Both the position numbers and the translations under genes were made by a program. The notes beneath the pieces are model-generated. The model did no database searches, was not told where the DNA came from, and saw only the letters and a program-made list of their open reading frames with translations. Shown here piece by piece: positions 7,151 to 15,473 of a stretch of DNA of 40,715 nt (position 1 is its first letter; every line of letters begins with the position of its first letter). This stretch comes from Actinophytocola xanthii (GTDB taxonomy: Bacteria > Actinomycetota > Actinomycetes > Mycobacteriales > Pseudonocardiaceae): assembly GCF_001921205.1 (NCBI RefSeq), contig NZ_MSIE01000085.1:1-40715 (forward strand), read 5' to 3'.

Positions 7151-9975
7151 GCGCCGGGAGCGTGCGCGGGGTCGGCCGACGCGGCCCGCACGTCCTGCTC
7201 GACCACCCAGCGGGTGAGCGCCACCCGGCTGGAGACCCCGAGCTTGCCGAAGATGTGCCGCAGGTGGCTGTCGACGGTGTGCGGCGAGAGGAACAGCTCC
7301 TCGGCGACCTCCCGGTTCGTCTTGCCGCGCGCCACGATCCGGGCGACCCGCATCTCCGACTCGGTCAGCACGCTCCGCCCCGCCGCCCTGGTGGCGGGCC
7401 GCTGCTGGCCGCGGCGCACCCCGAGGTCGGCCAGCCTGCGGTTCACCCGCTCGAGGTCGCGGCGCGCGCCGCTGCTCGAGTAGAGCCCGGCGGCCTCCCT
7501 GAGCAGCGCGACCGCGCCGTCTCGGTTGCCGGCGCGACGCTCGGCGTCGCCGGCGTCCTCCAGCGCGGAGGCGCGGCCGAGCAGCCGAGGGCTGTCCCGG
7601 AAGGCCGCCACCGCGGCTTGCAGCGCGGCCCGGTCCTCCCGCAGCAGCCCGAGGGCGTGCTGGGCCGCCCCGGTGATCGACCGGACGCCCGGGTTGTTCC
7701 TGGCCAGCGCGGCCGACGCGGCGACGACGACCTCAGCCGGCTCGACGGCTCCCGCCCGCAGGCACATCCGCACCAGCACCGGCGCCGAGCATGGCTCCTG
7801 GGTGAGCAGCAGTGGGCGGCGTGGGATCGCGGCGAACAGGGGGGCGAGCGACTCCATTGTCCCCGCGGGGTCGCCGCACGCCTCCTGGTACAGCGCCGAA
7901 CGCCAGGCGAGGTCCTCCATCCGGGAGCCGATACCGGTCATCCGCAGCTGTCGGGCCCGCTCGACGCAGTCGCCGGCCACCGCAAGCTCGTTGCGCCGCA
8001 CGGCCAGCGCGGCCAGCGTGCCGAGCAGCGGGACGACCATCGCCATCGCGGTCAGCTGCTCGGCGATCGCGACACCGGCCTCGGCCTCGGCCTGCGCGTC
8101 CACGAGCATGCCGGACGCCATCAGCAGCTCGGCCCGGTAGTAGTGCCACAGCGGCTGCGACCAGGCGGTGCCCAGCTCCACCGCCTCCCGCTGCCCCATC
8201 TCGTAGACGGTGGACGCCTCGGTGAAGCGGTCGGCCGCGGCCAGCGCGTGGCCGAGCCACACCCCCGGGTGCTGGTACCTGGTCTCCCCGCCCACCGAGT
8301 CCGCGATCCCCACGGCGTCCCTGGCCCGGGCCACGGCACCCGCGATGTCGCCCCTGGCCTGCTCCACCATGCTCTGCGCGGCGAGGCCGAGCACCAGGGC
8401 GGACTGCTCGCCGGCGGCGTCGCTGAGTCGGACCGCCTCGTCCGCGGCGTGCCCGGCGTCGTCGATGTCGCCCGCGTTGAGCAGGGCGTGCGCCCTGATC
8501 GCCCAGAGCTGGGCGCGGACCTGCACCGGGGCGTCCTTCCTGGTGAGCACCCGGCCGGTGTACTCGACGGTCGCGGTGTCCTGGCCGGCGTGCTTGAGCG
8601 CCTCGGCCATGCCGAGCAGCAGGGTGGCCTCGGTGTGCGCGTCCAAACCGGCCCGCAACGCGGTCTCACCGAGCGCCTGGGCCTCGGCCAGCCGCCCGAC
8701 GCTCGCCAGCAGCCGGACCGCGTCGGCCACCAGCCGCGGCCGGGCGGGGTCACCGGGCTCGAGCAGGGGCAGCGTGCGGGTGATCAGGTCGGCCGCGGCG
8801 CCCGGCGCGGTCACCGCCACCCGGGCGACGGCGTTCTGCACCACGCCGACCGCGTCCTGGTTGCCGCGCAGCCCGCAGCGCAGCAGGTGCTCGGCGATCT
8901 CGGTCGGCGGCCGGCCCTCGTTCCTGAGCACCTCCGTGGCCTCCCGGTGCAGGACCTGGCGCACCGGGCCGGGCAGGTTGCTGTAGACCGCCTCGCGGAT
9001 CAGGTCGTGCCGGAAGGCGAGCTCGGAGCCGAGGTCGACCAGCGTGTCCACCCTGATCGCCTCGTCGGTAGCCGGCACCAGCTCGATCGCGGAGCGGCCG
9101 AGGATCCGGGCGGCCTCGTGCAGGGTGAACGGCCGACCGAGCACGCTGCCGGCCTCGAGCAGCCGCCGGACGTCCTCGGACAGGGCCCGCAGCCGGTGCT
9201 GGACCGAGGTCAGGAAGCTCGGCGGGAGGTCCTCGGCCACGGCGGTCGCCGTCTCACCGGAGATCACGATCTGTCCCTGCTCACGCAGGCCGGTGAGCAC
9301 CTCCTCGAGCAGGAAGGGGTTGCCGGCGCTGCGCTCGGCGAGGGCCAGCACCGTGTGGTCGGGCCGCGCCCCCAGGATGGCGGTGGACAGCTCCACGACC
9401 TCGGCCGGCCGGAGCGGGCCGAGGGTCAGGCGCGGGTAGTCCGAGGCGATGAGCCGGCTGATCGCCTCCTGGGCCGGGGTGTCGGCCGGGGTCGGCCGCC
9501 GCGCGAGCACCCACAACACCGGTGAGGAGGACAACGCCGGCACCAGGATGCGCAGGGCGAGCGCGGTGAGCTCGTCGGCCCACTGCAGGTCGTCCAGGAT
9601 GATCGTCAGCGGTCGGCTCCGGACGTACTGCTCCACCAGGTCGCCGAGGTGGTCGACGAGCCAGAACCGGCTCCCGGCCGGGTCGCCGAGCCGGCCGAGG
9701 TCGGTCAGGACCGGCGGCGTGCTGGCGCGCAGCGCGCCGAGCAGCGCCGCGAGCGGGGCCATGTGGTCCAGCTCGGTCGCCGCGCCCGCGGCCACCGCGA
9801 CCCGGGCGGCCGCCGCCTCGCCGGCGAACGCCTCGAGCAGCCGGCTCTTGCCGATGCCGGCGGGCCCGTCGACGATCACCAGGCCACCACTGCCCTGCGC
9901 CACCGCGGTCAGCGCCGAGCGCAGCTCGGTCAGCTCGGTCCGCCTGCCGACGAACGCGGACCTCGCGGCCTGCAT
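7123..9975 (-). CDS. LAL-type LuxR-family transcriptional regulator (large ATP-binding)
   Basis: About 950 residues. The N-terminus has an AAA/ATPase domain with Walker A GPAGIGKSRLL near residue 38 and Walker B-like LTIILDDLQWADE near residue 125. A long helical, TPR-like middle follows (rich in Ala/Leu, about residues 330-850). The C-terminus is a LuxR helix-turn-helix, from LTESEMRVARIVARG to the recognition helix in SPHTVDSHLRHIFGKLGV. Members are pathway-specific activators in many actinomycete clusters. The ATG at 9975 follows GGGGGACAGGAAC; a GTG at 9999 is an alternative that adds 8 residues. It lies between the two left-arm operons and is the only obvious pathway regulator in the window. 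Confidence 0.92.
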   Translation of the reverse strand: MQAARSAFVGRRTELTELRSALTAVAQGSGGLVIVDGPAGIGKSRLLEAFAGEAAAARVAVAAGAATELDHMAPLAALLGALRASTPPVLTDLGRLGDPAGSRFWLVDHLGDLVEQYVRSRPLTIILDDLQWADELTALALRILVPALSSSPVLWVLARRPTPADTPAQEAISRLIASDYPRLTLGPLRPAEVVELSTAILGARPDHTVLALAERSAGNPFLLEEVLTGLREQGQIVISGETATAVAEDLPPSFLTSVQHRLRALSEDVRRLLEAGSVLGRPFTLHEAARILGRSAIELVPATDEAIRVDTLVDLGSELAFRHDLIREAVYSNLPGPVRQVLHREATEVLRNEGRPPTEIAEHLLRCGLRGNQDAVGVVQNAVARVAVTAPGAAADLITRTLPLLEPGDPARPRLVADAVRLLASVGRLAEAQALGETALRAGLDAHTEATLLLGMAEALKHAGQDTATVEYTGRVLTRKDAPVQVRAQLWAIRAHALLNAGDIDDAGHAADEAVRLSDAAGEQSALVLGLAAQSMVEQARGDIAGAVARARDAVGIADSVGGETRYQHPGVWLGHALAAADRFTEASTVYEMGQREAVELGTAWSQPLWHYYRAELLMASGMLVDAQAEAEAGVAIAEQLTAMAMVVPLLGTLAALAVRRNELAVAGDCVERARQLRMTGIGSRMEDLAWRSALYQEACGDPAGTMESLAPLFAAIPRRPLLLTQEPCSAPVLVRMCLRAGAVEPAEVVVAASAALARNNPGVRSITGAAQHALGLLREDRAALQAAVAAFRDSPRLLGRASALEDAGDAERRAGNRDGAVALLREAAGLYSSSGARRDLERVNRRLADLGVRRGQQRPATRAAGRSVLTESEMRVARIVARGKTNREVAEELFLSPHTVDSHLRHIFGKLGVSSRVALTRWVVEQDVRAASADPAHAPGAYTEANTSS

Positions 9976-9999
9976 GTTCCTGTCCCCCGACGCAGTCAC

Positions 10000-10189
10000 C
10001 CGCCTTCGCTCCCACCCATATCACTCATCGGTAATTGGTAGGGATCGTAACGCGGCCTTTTGCCTGGGGGGCACCGGCAACAATTTTCTACTGTCCGTAG
10101 ATTTGAACCGAGATATTCTCCGGCGTTCACCCGAACGGGCAATGTTGGGAAATGGCGTGAAAACGGGACGCGGACGAAATTCCGCTCGC
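10000..10189. promoter_or_regulatory. Spacer upstream of the LAL regulator, with motif copy 4
   Basis: This stretch is relatively AT-rich for the window (10021-10140) and should hold the regulator's promoter. ATGGCGTGAAAACGGGA at 10152-10168 differs at one base from ATGGCGTGAAACCGGGA at 11083-11099, which in turn resembles the 16-base motif at 4954 and 20981. No gene is seen here. Confidence 0.45.
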
Positions 10190-10930
10190 TCAGCGCGGGA
10201 TCGGCAGTGCGGCCCGGTCCAGGTGGTCGAGCAGGTCCTCCGCCCAGCCGGCGTCGTAGTCGAGCAACCGCGGGAAACCGGTCGGCGGCCGGTTGGACCA
10301 CCGGTAGGTGACCCCCGGGTTGTGCACCTCGAACCCGTCGGCGGTGAACAGGTGCGGGCTGCCCTGGACCTGCTCCTGCTGGGCGGTCCGCCAGTCCCGG
10401 TAGACCTCGGCCCGCCCCCGGCCGTGGGCCAGCGCGTGGGCCAGCGCCTCCGCGTCCACCTGGGCGCACTGCCCCGCGACCTCGAGGATCACCGCGGGGA
10501 TGCTCACGCAGCGGCCCTGGGCGTAGAACGCGTCGCGCAGCGCGGCGTCCAGCTCGTCGCTGCCGGACAGGCCACCCACCTCCGGGTCCTTCGCGGCCTG
10601 GACGGCCTCCATGGCCGGCAGCATCGTCACCGGGTACGCGCAGTCCGGCCCCGGCCACATCCGCCACCCCATCGTCGCGTCGTACCCGCCGATCACGACG
10701 ATCTCGGCGTCGACGATGTGCTTGGGGGTCGGCATGCGGTTGAACAGCTCGAGCGGGAAGGCGCGGTGGTCGACCCGGAGCTCGCCGCCGCGCCGCGCCG
10801 CGGCCGCGCGGAGGGTGTGCAGCGCGAGCGAGGCCCACGGGCACCCGATGTCCGACCACACGGTCACCGTGCCCGGGTCCGCGTTCACCACCGGATCGTG
10901 CCCCCGGGCCGCCAACGGTGTCTCGGCCAT
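10190..10930 (-). CDS. DsbA-family (FrnE-like) protein
   Basis: The ATG at 10930 is set by AGGAGGCGAC directly upstream and yields 246 residues; the longer open frame to 11272 has no features in its extra part. The fold is a thioredoxin-like domain with a helical insertion, as in DsbA-like 2-hydroxychromene-2-carboxylate isomerase/FrnE proteins. The active-site region reads VWSDIGCPWASLAL: only the first Cys of the usual CPWC motif remains and the second is Ala, so classic dithiol oxidase activity is unlikely. FrnE homologues occur in aromatic polyketide clusters with unclear roles. It has no signal peptide and should be cytoplasmic. It diverges from the methyltransferase across a 262-base region. 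Confidence 0.85.
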   Translation of the reverse strand: MAETPLAARGHDPVVNADPGTVTVWSDIGCPWASLALHTLRAAAARRGGELRVDHRAFPLELFNRMPTPKHIVDAEIVVIGGYDATMGWRMWPGPDCAYPVTMLPAMEAVQAAKDPEVGGLSGSDELDAALRDAFYAQGRCVSIPAVILEVAGQCAQVDAEALAHALAHGRGRAEVYRDWRTAQQEQVQGSPHLFTADGFEVHNPGVTYRWSNRPPTGFPRLLDYDAGWAEDLLDHLDRAALPIPR

Positions 10931-11192
10931 GTCGCCTCCTCTGAGCAGGATCGATGCCCTGAACAGCACCGACGCCATCGTCACGTTCTCTTTGACCGGC
11001 GCGCATCGCTGCTTCTCGTGATCCCCGCTCCCCCGTTCGGGTGGCCGTGGCGGAGTTCGGGGTGACTCCGCGGTGGGCGGACATGGCGTGAAACCGGGAT
11101 ACCGCCGGGACAGACGGGAGGCGAGGCTGGTGCCCGTCGCGACCCACCGATCGGTGGGTGGGGATCGAGGATCGATCGATGGGGTGGAGCCG
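10931..11192. promoter_or_regulatory. Divergent spacer with cluster motif copy 3 and an 18-base palindrome
   Basis: This is the promoter region for the DsbA-like gene (minus) and the methyltransferase gene (plus). It carries the motif variant CGTGAAACCGGGATAC at 11087-11102 (13 of 16 matches to the copies at 4954 and 20981). A perfect palindrome, ACCCACCGATCGGTGGGT, lies at 11142-11159, about 33 bases before the methyltransferase ATG, where a repressor could sit over the transcription start. Confidence 0.55.
11142..11159. promoter_or_regulatory. Perfect 18-base palindrome, candidate operator
   Basis: ACCCACCGATCGGTGGGT is identical to its own reverse complement. It lies 33 bases upstream of the methyltransferase start and 40 bases downstream of motif copy 3. 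Its size and symmetry suit a TetR- or MarR-type dimer, but no such regulator gene is in the window. Confidence 0.5.
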
Positions 11193-12008
11193 ATGAGCAC
11201 CGTAGCCGGGAACGTCGCGGAGTTCACCGCCGTCGACGAGGCACCCGACGCGGCCTGGTTCATCGACTTCATGGACGCGGCGAACTCGCTGCCGGCCTAC
11301 GGCGAGATCCGGGCGCGGCTCGCCGGCGAGCTGGGCGAGCTGACCGGACGAGCCGTGCTCGACGTCGGCTGCGGCACCGGCGACGACACGCGCGAGCTCG
11401 CCTCGCTCGTCGGCGACGGAGGCCGGGTAGTTGGCGTGGACCTCAGCGTCGCGATGGTCGCCGAGGCGCGCCGCCGCGCCGCGGGGACGCGGCTGCCGAT
11501 CGAGTTCCGGGTCGGCGACCTCGCCCGGCTCGAGCTCCCGGACGGCTCGTTCGACCGCGTCCGCGCCAAGCTCGTGCTGATGCACTGCGCCGACATCGAG
11601 GCGGCGGCGGCAGCCCTGGTCCGGGTGACCCGGCCCGGTGGACGCCTCGCCGTGTTCGACTACGACTTCGACACCGCGACCGTGGACCACCCCGACGTGG
11701 ACGCCACCCGCGAGGTCGTCCGCTGCGCCTCCGACGGCCATCCCAACAACTGGAGCGGCCGGCAGCTGGCGCGCCGGTTCCGGGACCTCGGCCTGCGGGA
11801 CGTGCGGGTGACCCCGCTGACGGCGCTGCTTCCGTTCGAGTTCTTCCACAGGTCGCTGAGTGGGAGGCTGGCCTCCGCGCAGGCCGGTGGCGACCTGCGG
11901 ATGTCGGCCGGCGAGCTCCGCGCCTGGTGGCGTCCCTTGGCGAGGGCCGCGGACGAGAACCGGTTCTTCGGGTCCCTGACCGGTTTCGTCCTCGGGGGGA
12001 CGCGGTGA
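11193..12008 (+). CDS. Class I SAM-dependent methyltransferase
   Basis: A 271-residue cytoplasmic methyltransferase. Motif I VLDVGCGTGDD lies near residues 53-63, the acidic loop after strand 2 (GVDLS) near residue 84, and post motif I continues with FRVGDLARLELPDGSFDRVRAKLVLMH, typical of UbiE/COQ5-like small-molecule enzymes. The ATG at 11193 follows GGAG by a short 3 bases; an in-frame GTG at 11184 is possible. The stop overlaps the GTG start of the hydrolase (GTGA). It could methylate N, O or C of the product; the acceptor is unknown. The upstream motif copy and palindrome suggest regulation with the cluster. Confidence 0.85.
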   Translation: MSTVAGNVAEFTAVDEAPDAAWFIDFMDAANSLPAYGEIRARLAGELGELTGRAVLDVGCGTGDDTRELASLVGDGGRVVGVDLSVAMVAEARRRAAGTRLPIEFRVGDLARLELPDGSFDRVRAKLVLMHCADIEAAAAALVRVTRPGGRLAVFDYDFDTATVDHPDVDATREVVRCASDGHPNNWSGRQLARRFRDLGLRDVRVTPLTALLPFEFFHRSLSGRLASAQAGGDLRMSAGELRAWWRPLARAADENRFFGSLTGFVLGGTR

Positions 12009-12739
12009 GACGGGCCGACGGGAACGAGGGCACCCCGTTCACCGGCCCGGCCACCTCGCCGCGTCCCACCCTCGTGTTGGTGCACGGCGCCTGGCACGGC
12101 GCCTGGTGCTGGTCACCGCTCGCCTCGGCCCTGCGCAAGCGGGGCATCGAGACCCGGGCCGTCGAGCTGACCAGCCACGGAACCGACCCGGCCGTCGTCG
12201 GCGACCTGCGCAGCGACACCGAGCTGGTGCGGGAGACCGTGCGGGCCGTACCGGGTCCGGTGGTGCTGCTCGGCCACTCCTACGGCGGGGTCGTGGTGAC
12301 CGAGGCGGCCGAGGGACTGGACACCGTGTCGCGGCTGGTCTACCTGGCCGCGTTCGTGCCGGACAAGGGCGACACGATGCGGAGCCTGACCGGCGGAGGG
12401 GACGCGCCGTGGATCCACTTCGAGAACGGCCTGCTGAGCGTCGAGCGGGGGTGGGGGCGCCGGCTGTTCTACAGCGGCTGCGGCCCGAGGACCGCGCTGG
12501 ACGCCGAACGCAGGCTCCTGCCCCAGTCGGCCGCGTCCTTCGCCCAGGAGGTGCGCGGGACCGCCTGGCGCACCATCCCCTCGACCTACGTCGTCTGCGC
12601 CGAGGACCGGGCGATCGCGCCCGGCGTCCAGCGCCGGATGGGCGCCGCGGTCGGGGAGGTGGTCGAGCTGCGGTCCGGCCACTCGCCGTTCCTGTCGCAT
12701 CCGGTCGCCGTCGCCGACCTGCTCGACAGCCTGGTCTGA
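12005..12739 (+). CDS. Alpha/beta hydrolase (EstC / methyl-esterase-like)
   Basis: The GTG at 12005 overlaps the preceding stop, so translation is coupled; the protein is 244 residues. The fold is marked by the oxyanion-hole segment LVLVHGAWHGAWCW near residue 27, the nucleophile elbow GHSYGG (Ser about residue 96), an acid in VVCAEDRAI near residue 200, and a catalytic His in SGHSPFLSHP near residue 226. It resembles small esterases related to plant methyl esterases and hydroxynitrile lyases. Coupling to a methyltransferase suggests it acts on an ester or amide of the pathway, but the substrate is unknown. Confidence 0.87.
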   Translation: MRRADGNEGTPFTGPATSPRPTLVLVHGAWHGAWCWSPLASALRKRGIETRAVELTSHGTDPAVVGDLRSDTELVRETVRAVPGPVVLLGHSYGGVVVTEAAEGLDTVSRLVYLAAFVPDKGDTMRSLTGGGDAPWIHFENGLLSVERGWGRRLFYSGCGPRTALDAERRLLPQSAASFAQEVRGTAWRTIPSTYVVCAEDRAIAPGVQRRMGAAVGEVVELRSGHSPFLSHPVAVADLLDSLV

Positions 12740-12800
12740 TCGCGTCGGGGGAACGCGATCGCGGAGCAGGGCCCCGGTCCGAGCCCGCCGGGGCCCGCTC
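12738..12800. terminator. Double hairpin between convergent operons
   Basis: Two hairpins separate the hydrolase stop from the isochorismatase stop. GATCGCGT (12738-12745) pairs with ACGCGATC (12753-12760) around a 7-base loop. The second pairs GAGC-A-GGGCCCCGG (from 12764) with CCGGGGCCCGCTC (ending 12800) with one bulge. Together they should terminate transcription from both sides. Confidence 0.75.
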
Positions 12801-12805
12801 CCGCG

Positions 12806-13453
12806 TCATCCGCGAGGAGCGCCGAGCTCCTCGCGCACCCGCGCCGTGGACAGCACCCGCGCGCAGCTACGCGCCGCGTAGCCGAGCGCCCGGCGGTGCT
12901 CCTCGAGCGAGAAGTCGGCGAGCGCGTCGGCGGCCAGGAACGGCTGGATGTCCAGCGTGAACGCGTCGACCGCGGTCAGCAGGCAGCCGAGGTTGGCGTA
13001 GACGCCACAGACGATCACCTGGTCGCGCCCGAGCCGGTCGAACAGCTCCCGCAGCCCGGTGCGGTGGAACGCGCTGTACCGCCACTTGGTCACGACCGTG
13101 TCGCGCCGGCGCGCGGCCAGCGGCTCGACGATGCGCCGGTGCTCGGGGCTCGTGCTCATCCCGGGCCCCCAGAAGTCCCGCAGCAGACCACGTTGCTCCC
13201 GGCTCATCCCGCCGGGTTGGGCGGTGTAGACGACCGGGACGCCGTGCGCGTCCGCGGTGTGCCGCAGCAGCGCGATGTTCTCGACCAGAGTGGTCACCGG
13301 CTCCTGCCCGGGGCTGAACGGGTCCACGAAGTACTGCTGCATGTCGTGCACCAGCAGGACCGCCCGGTGCGGGTCGGGCGACCACCCCACCCGGTTCTCG
13401 GGCAGCTCGGGCTCGGTCGGCATCGGGTACCCGGCGATCGGCGCCACGGCCAC
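12806..13453 (-). CDS. PhzD-like isochorismatase (ADIC hydrolase)
   Basis: A 215-residue isochorismatase-family hydrolase, close to PhzD in length and active site: Asp37 in [10 protein letters not shown], Lys123 in TKWRYSAF, and [18 protein letters not shown], where PhzD has a near-identical stretch. The family enzyme removes pyruvate from 2-amino-2-deoxyisochorismate to give trans-2,3-dihydro-3-hydroxyanthranilate. There is no extra carrier domain as in EntB/DhbB, so it works on free substrate. The GTG start follows GGAGGAGATC. It is the last gene of the eight-gene minus operon, 12 bases behind the dehydrogenase. With the PhzE-like gene on the opposite operon it completes a 3-hydroxyanthranilate route. 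Confidence 0.92.
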   Translation of the reverse strand: MAVAPIAGYPMPTEPELPENRVGWSPDPHRAVLLVHDMQQYFVDPFSPGQEPVTTLVENIALLRHTADAHGVPVVYTAQPGGMSREQRGLLRDFWGPGMSTSPEHRRIVEPLAARRRDTVVTKWRYSAFHRTGLRELFDRLGRDQVIVCGVYANLGCLLTAVDAFTLDIQPFLAADALADFSLEEHRRALGYAARSCARVLSTARVREELGAPRG

Positions 13454-13465
13454 GATCTCCTCCTC

Positions 13466-14242
13466 TCAGCCGCCCAGCGCGGCGCCGCCGTCCACGTACA
13501 GGTCGTGCATGGTGATGTGGCCGGCCAGCTCGGAGGCGAGGAACACCACCGCGTCGGCGACCTGCTCGGGCCGCGCCAGCCGGCCAAGCGGGATGCCGAC
13601 CCGGAAGGCCTCCGGCGAGCCCGCGACGACCGCGCGTGCCCCGTCCGCACCGTCCCACATGGACCGCTGCATGGGCGTGTCGGTCGAGCCGGGCGAGACC
13701 ACGTTGCACCTGATCCCGTGGGACGCCAGCTCGAGACCGAGGCACTTGGTGAACGCGACGGTCGCCGCCTTCGACGCGGCGTAGGCCGCCATGTCGACCC
13801 GCGGGACGCCCGCGGCGTTGGACGCCACGGTCACGATCGCGCCGGACCTGCGCCGCACCATCCGGCGCGCCACGGCACGGGACACGTGGAACACCCCGTC
13901 GGCGTTCACGGCGAACACGGCCCTCCAGTCGGAGTCGCTGAGCTCCACGACCGGTCCGGTGCGGAGCACGCCGGCCGCGTTGACCAGGATCCCCACCGGC
14001 CCCAGCGCCGCCTCCACGGTGGCGACGACCTTCTCGACCGCGTCGGCGTCCCGGACGTCGGCCGGGAACGCGAGCAGCCGCCCGGGCAGCCGGGTGGCCA
14101 GCCGCCGGAGCGCCTCGCCGTTGACGTCCACGCCGGCGACGGTGACGCCGTTGGTGCAGAGCGCCTCGCTCACCGCGGCCCCGATTCCCTGTGCCGCACC
14201 GGTCACCAGCGCGACCTTGCCGGCGATCCCCAGCTCCCTCAT
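13466..14242 (-). CDS. SDR dehydrogenase, DhbA/EntA-like (dihydro-3-hydroxyanthranilate dehydrogenase)
   Basis: A 258-residue classical short-chain dehydrogenase: TGAAQGIG (cofactor loop, residues 14-21), VNAAG (about 90), catalytic Ser in VASNA (about 143) and YAASK (Tyr/Lys near 155-159), ending [12 protein letters not shown]. It most resembles 2,3-dihydro-2,3-dihydroxybenzoate dehydrogenases. Next to a PhzD-like enzyme the expected reaction is oxidation of trans-2,3-dihydro-3-hydroxyanthranilate to 3-hydroxyanthranilate, as established in the nataxazole and A33853 pathways. The ATG overlaps the stop of the FAD monooxygenase (ATGA). The substrate assignment rests on context. Confidence 0.88.
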   Translation of the reverse strand: MRELGIAGKVALVTGAAQGIGAAVSEALCTNGVTVAGVDVNGEALRRLATRLPGRLLAFPADVRDADAVEKVVATVEAALGPVGILVNAAGVLRTGPVVELSDSDWRAVFAVNADGVFHVSRAVARRMVRRRSGAIVTVASNAAGVPRVDMAAYAASKAATVAFTKCLGLELASHGIRCNVVSPGSTDTPMQRSMWDGADGARAVVAGSPEAFRVGIPLGRLARPEQVADAVVFLASELAGHITMHDLYVDGGAALGG

Positions 14243-15447
14243 CTCCGCGCCCCGTCGGTCCGGCCGACCGCCGCCGCGACACGCTCGGCGTCGTGACCGA
14301 AGAGCCATGCCCGGCTGTCCAGCTCCCAGTCGTCGTCCAGTGTTCGGTCCCGGGCGTGTTGGCCGGGACCGTCCAGGAGGTGGTGGTCGCGCTGGTTGTC
14401 CGCGACGAAGCGGCGGACCCTGGCCACCCGGGGGCGCCGGATCCGCTCGTAGCGGCGCAGCGCGTGCGGCACGGTGTCCGCTGAGGACCGCGCGAGGAGC
14501 GCGGCGAGCGTGACGGCGTCCTCGACGCCTTGGCTGAGCCCCTGGGCGCCGAACGGCAGCATCGGGTGGGCGGCGTCGCCGACCAGCGTGGTGCGGGCGC
14601 CACTCCAGCGCGCCGGCTCCGGCCGGTCGTGCAGCGCCCACCGGGAGACGCTCTCCGGCGCGGCCAGCAGGGCGCGCAGGACCGGGCTCCAGCCGGTGTA
14701 GGCGGCGAGCAGGTCGGACACCTCGCCCCGGACCGACCACGACTCCTCCCGCCAGTCCCCGGCCGGCGTGCTGGCGGCGAAGCTGAGCCGCCGGCCGGCC
14801 GAGATCGGGTAGCACACGCAGTGCCGGCCGGGACCGACCCAGATGCTCACGTCGCCACCGGAAATCCCGGGCACCGCGGCGATGTCGACGACGCCGCGGA
14901 AGACCGCCTGGCCGGAGGGGCGCGGGGCGTCCTCGACCAGGCACCCGCGCACCACCGAGCGGATCCCGTCGGCGCCCACGACCACGTCGGCCTCCGCCAC
15001 CGAGCCGTCGGCGAACTCCACCCGCGCCGTCCCGTCCAGCTCGCGCACCCCGACACAGCGTCGGCCCAGCCGCACGACCCCGGCCGGTACCGCGTCCAGC
15101 AGGCACCGCTGCAGGTCGGCGCGGTGCACGGTCAGGTAGGGGGCGCGGTAGGCGCGTTCGCAGTCCGCGCCGAGCACCGTCGAGGTGAGCAGGCGGCCGT
15201 CGTCCCACCGCCGCACCTCGATCGCTCCCGGCCGGGCCGCCACCCGGTCCAGCGCGGGCCCGAGGCCCAGCTCCAGCAACGGCCGCGTTCCGTTGGGAGA
15301 CAGCTGGATTCCCGCGCCGACCGCGGCCAGCCCGCCCGTCTGCTCGAACACGCGACACTCGATTCCGTGCCGCGCCAACGCCGCCGCCAGGGTCAGACCC
15401 GCCATGCCGGCGCCGACGACGGCCACCCGGAGACTCCGCTGGGCCAC
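14239..15447 (-). CDS. FAD-dependent monooxygenase, salicylate hydroxylase-like
   Basis: A 402-residue group A flavoprotein hydroxylase: [13 protein letters not shown] (FAD ADP-binding, residue 12 on), [10 protein letters not shown] (about 155-165, the DG motif) and [16 protein letters not shown] (about 287, FAD ribityl binding). It matches the salicylate 1-hydroxylase / 3-hydroxybenzoate 6-hydroxylase branch, whose members hydroxylate para or ipso to a phenol, sometimes with decarboxylation. On 3-amino-4-hydroxybenzoate an ipso attack at C1 would give an aminohydroquinone; this is inference. The GTG start is preceded by GAGGAGGATC. It is the sixth gene of the minus operon, with the ligase stop 26 bases upstream. 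Confidence 0.88.
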   Translation of the reverse strand: MAQRSLRVAVVGAGMAGLTLAAALARHGIECRVFEQTGGLAAVGAGIQLSPNGTRPLLELGLGPALDRVAARPGAIEVRRWDDGRLLTSTVLGADCERAYRAPYLTVHRADLQRCLLDAVPAGVVRLGRRCVGVRELDGTARVEFADGSVAEADVVVGADGIRSVVRGCLVEDAPRPSGQAVFRGVVDIAAVPGISGGDVSIWVGPGRHCVCYPISAGRRLSFAASTPAGDWREESWSVRGEVSDLLAAYTGWSPVLRALLAAPESVSRWALHDRPEPARWSGARTTLVGDAAHPMLPFGAQGLSQGVEDAVTLAALLARSSADTVPHALRRYERIRRPRVARVRRFVADNQRDHHLLDGPGQHARDRTLDDDWELDSRAWLFGHDAERVAAAVGRTDGARR

Positions 15448-15473
15448 ACCGATCCTCCTCGCCTCCGCACCGC

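Noticed and set aside
6052-9525. 1157-residue plus-strand open frame across the nitroreductase and LuxR genes
   Set aside because: It is antisense or out of frame to well-conserved genes and is low-complexity Arg/Gly/Pro, a GC-rich shadow frame.
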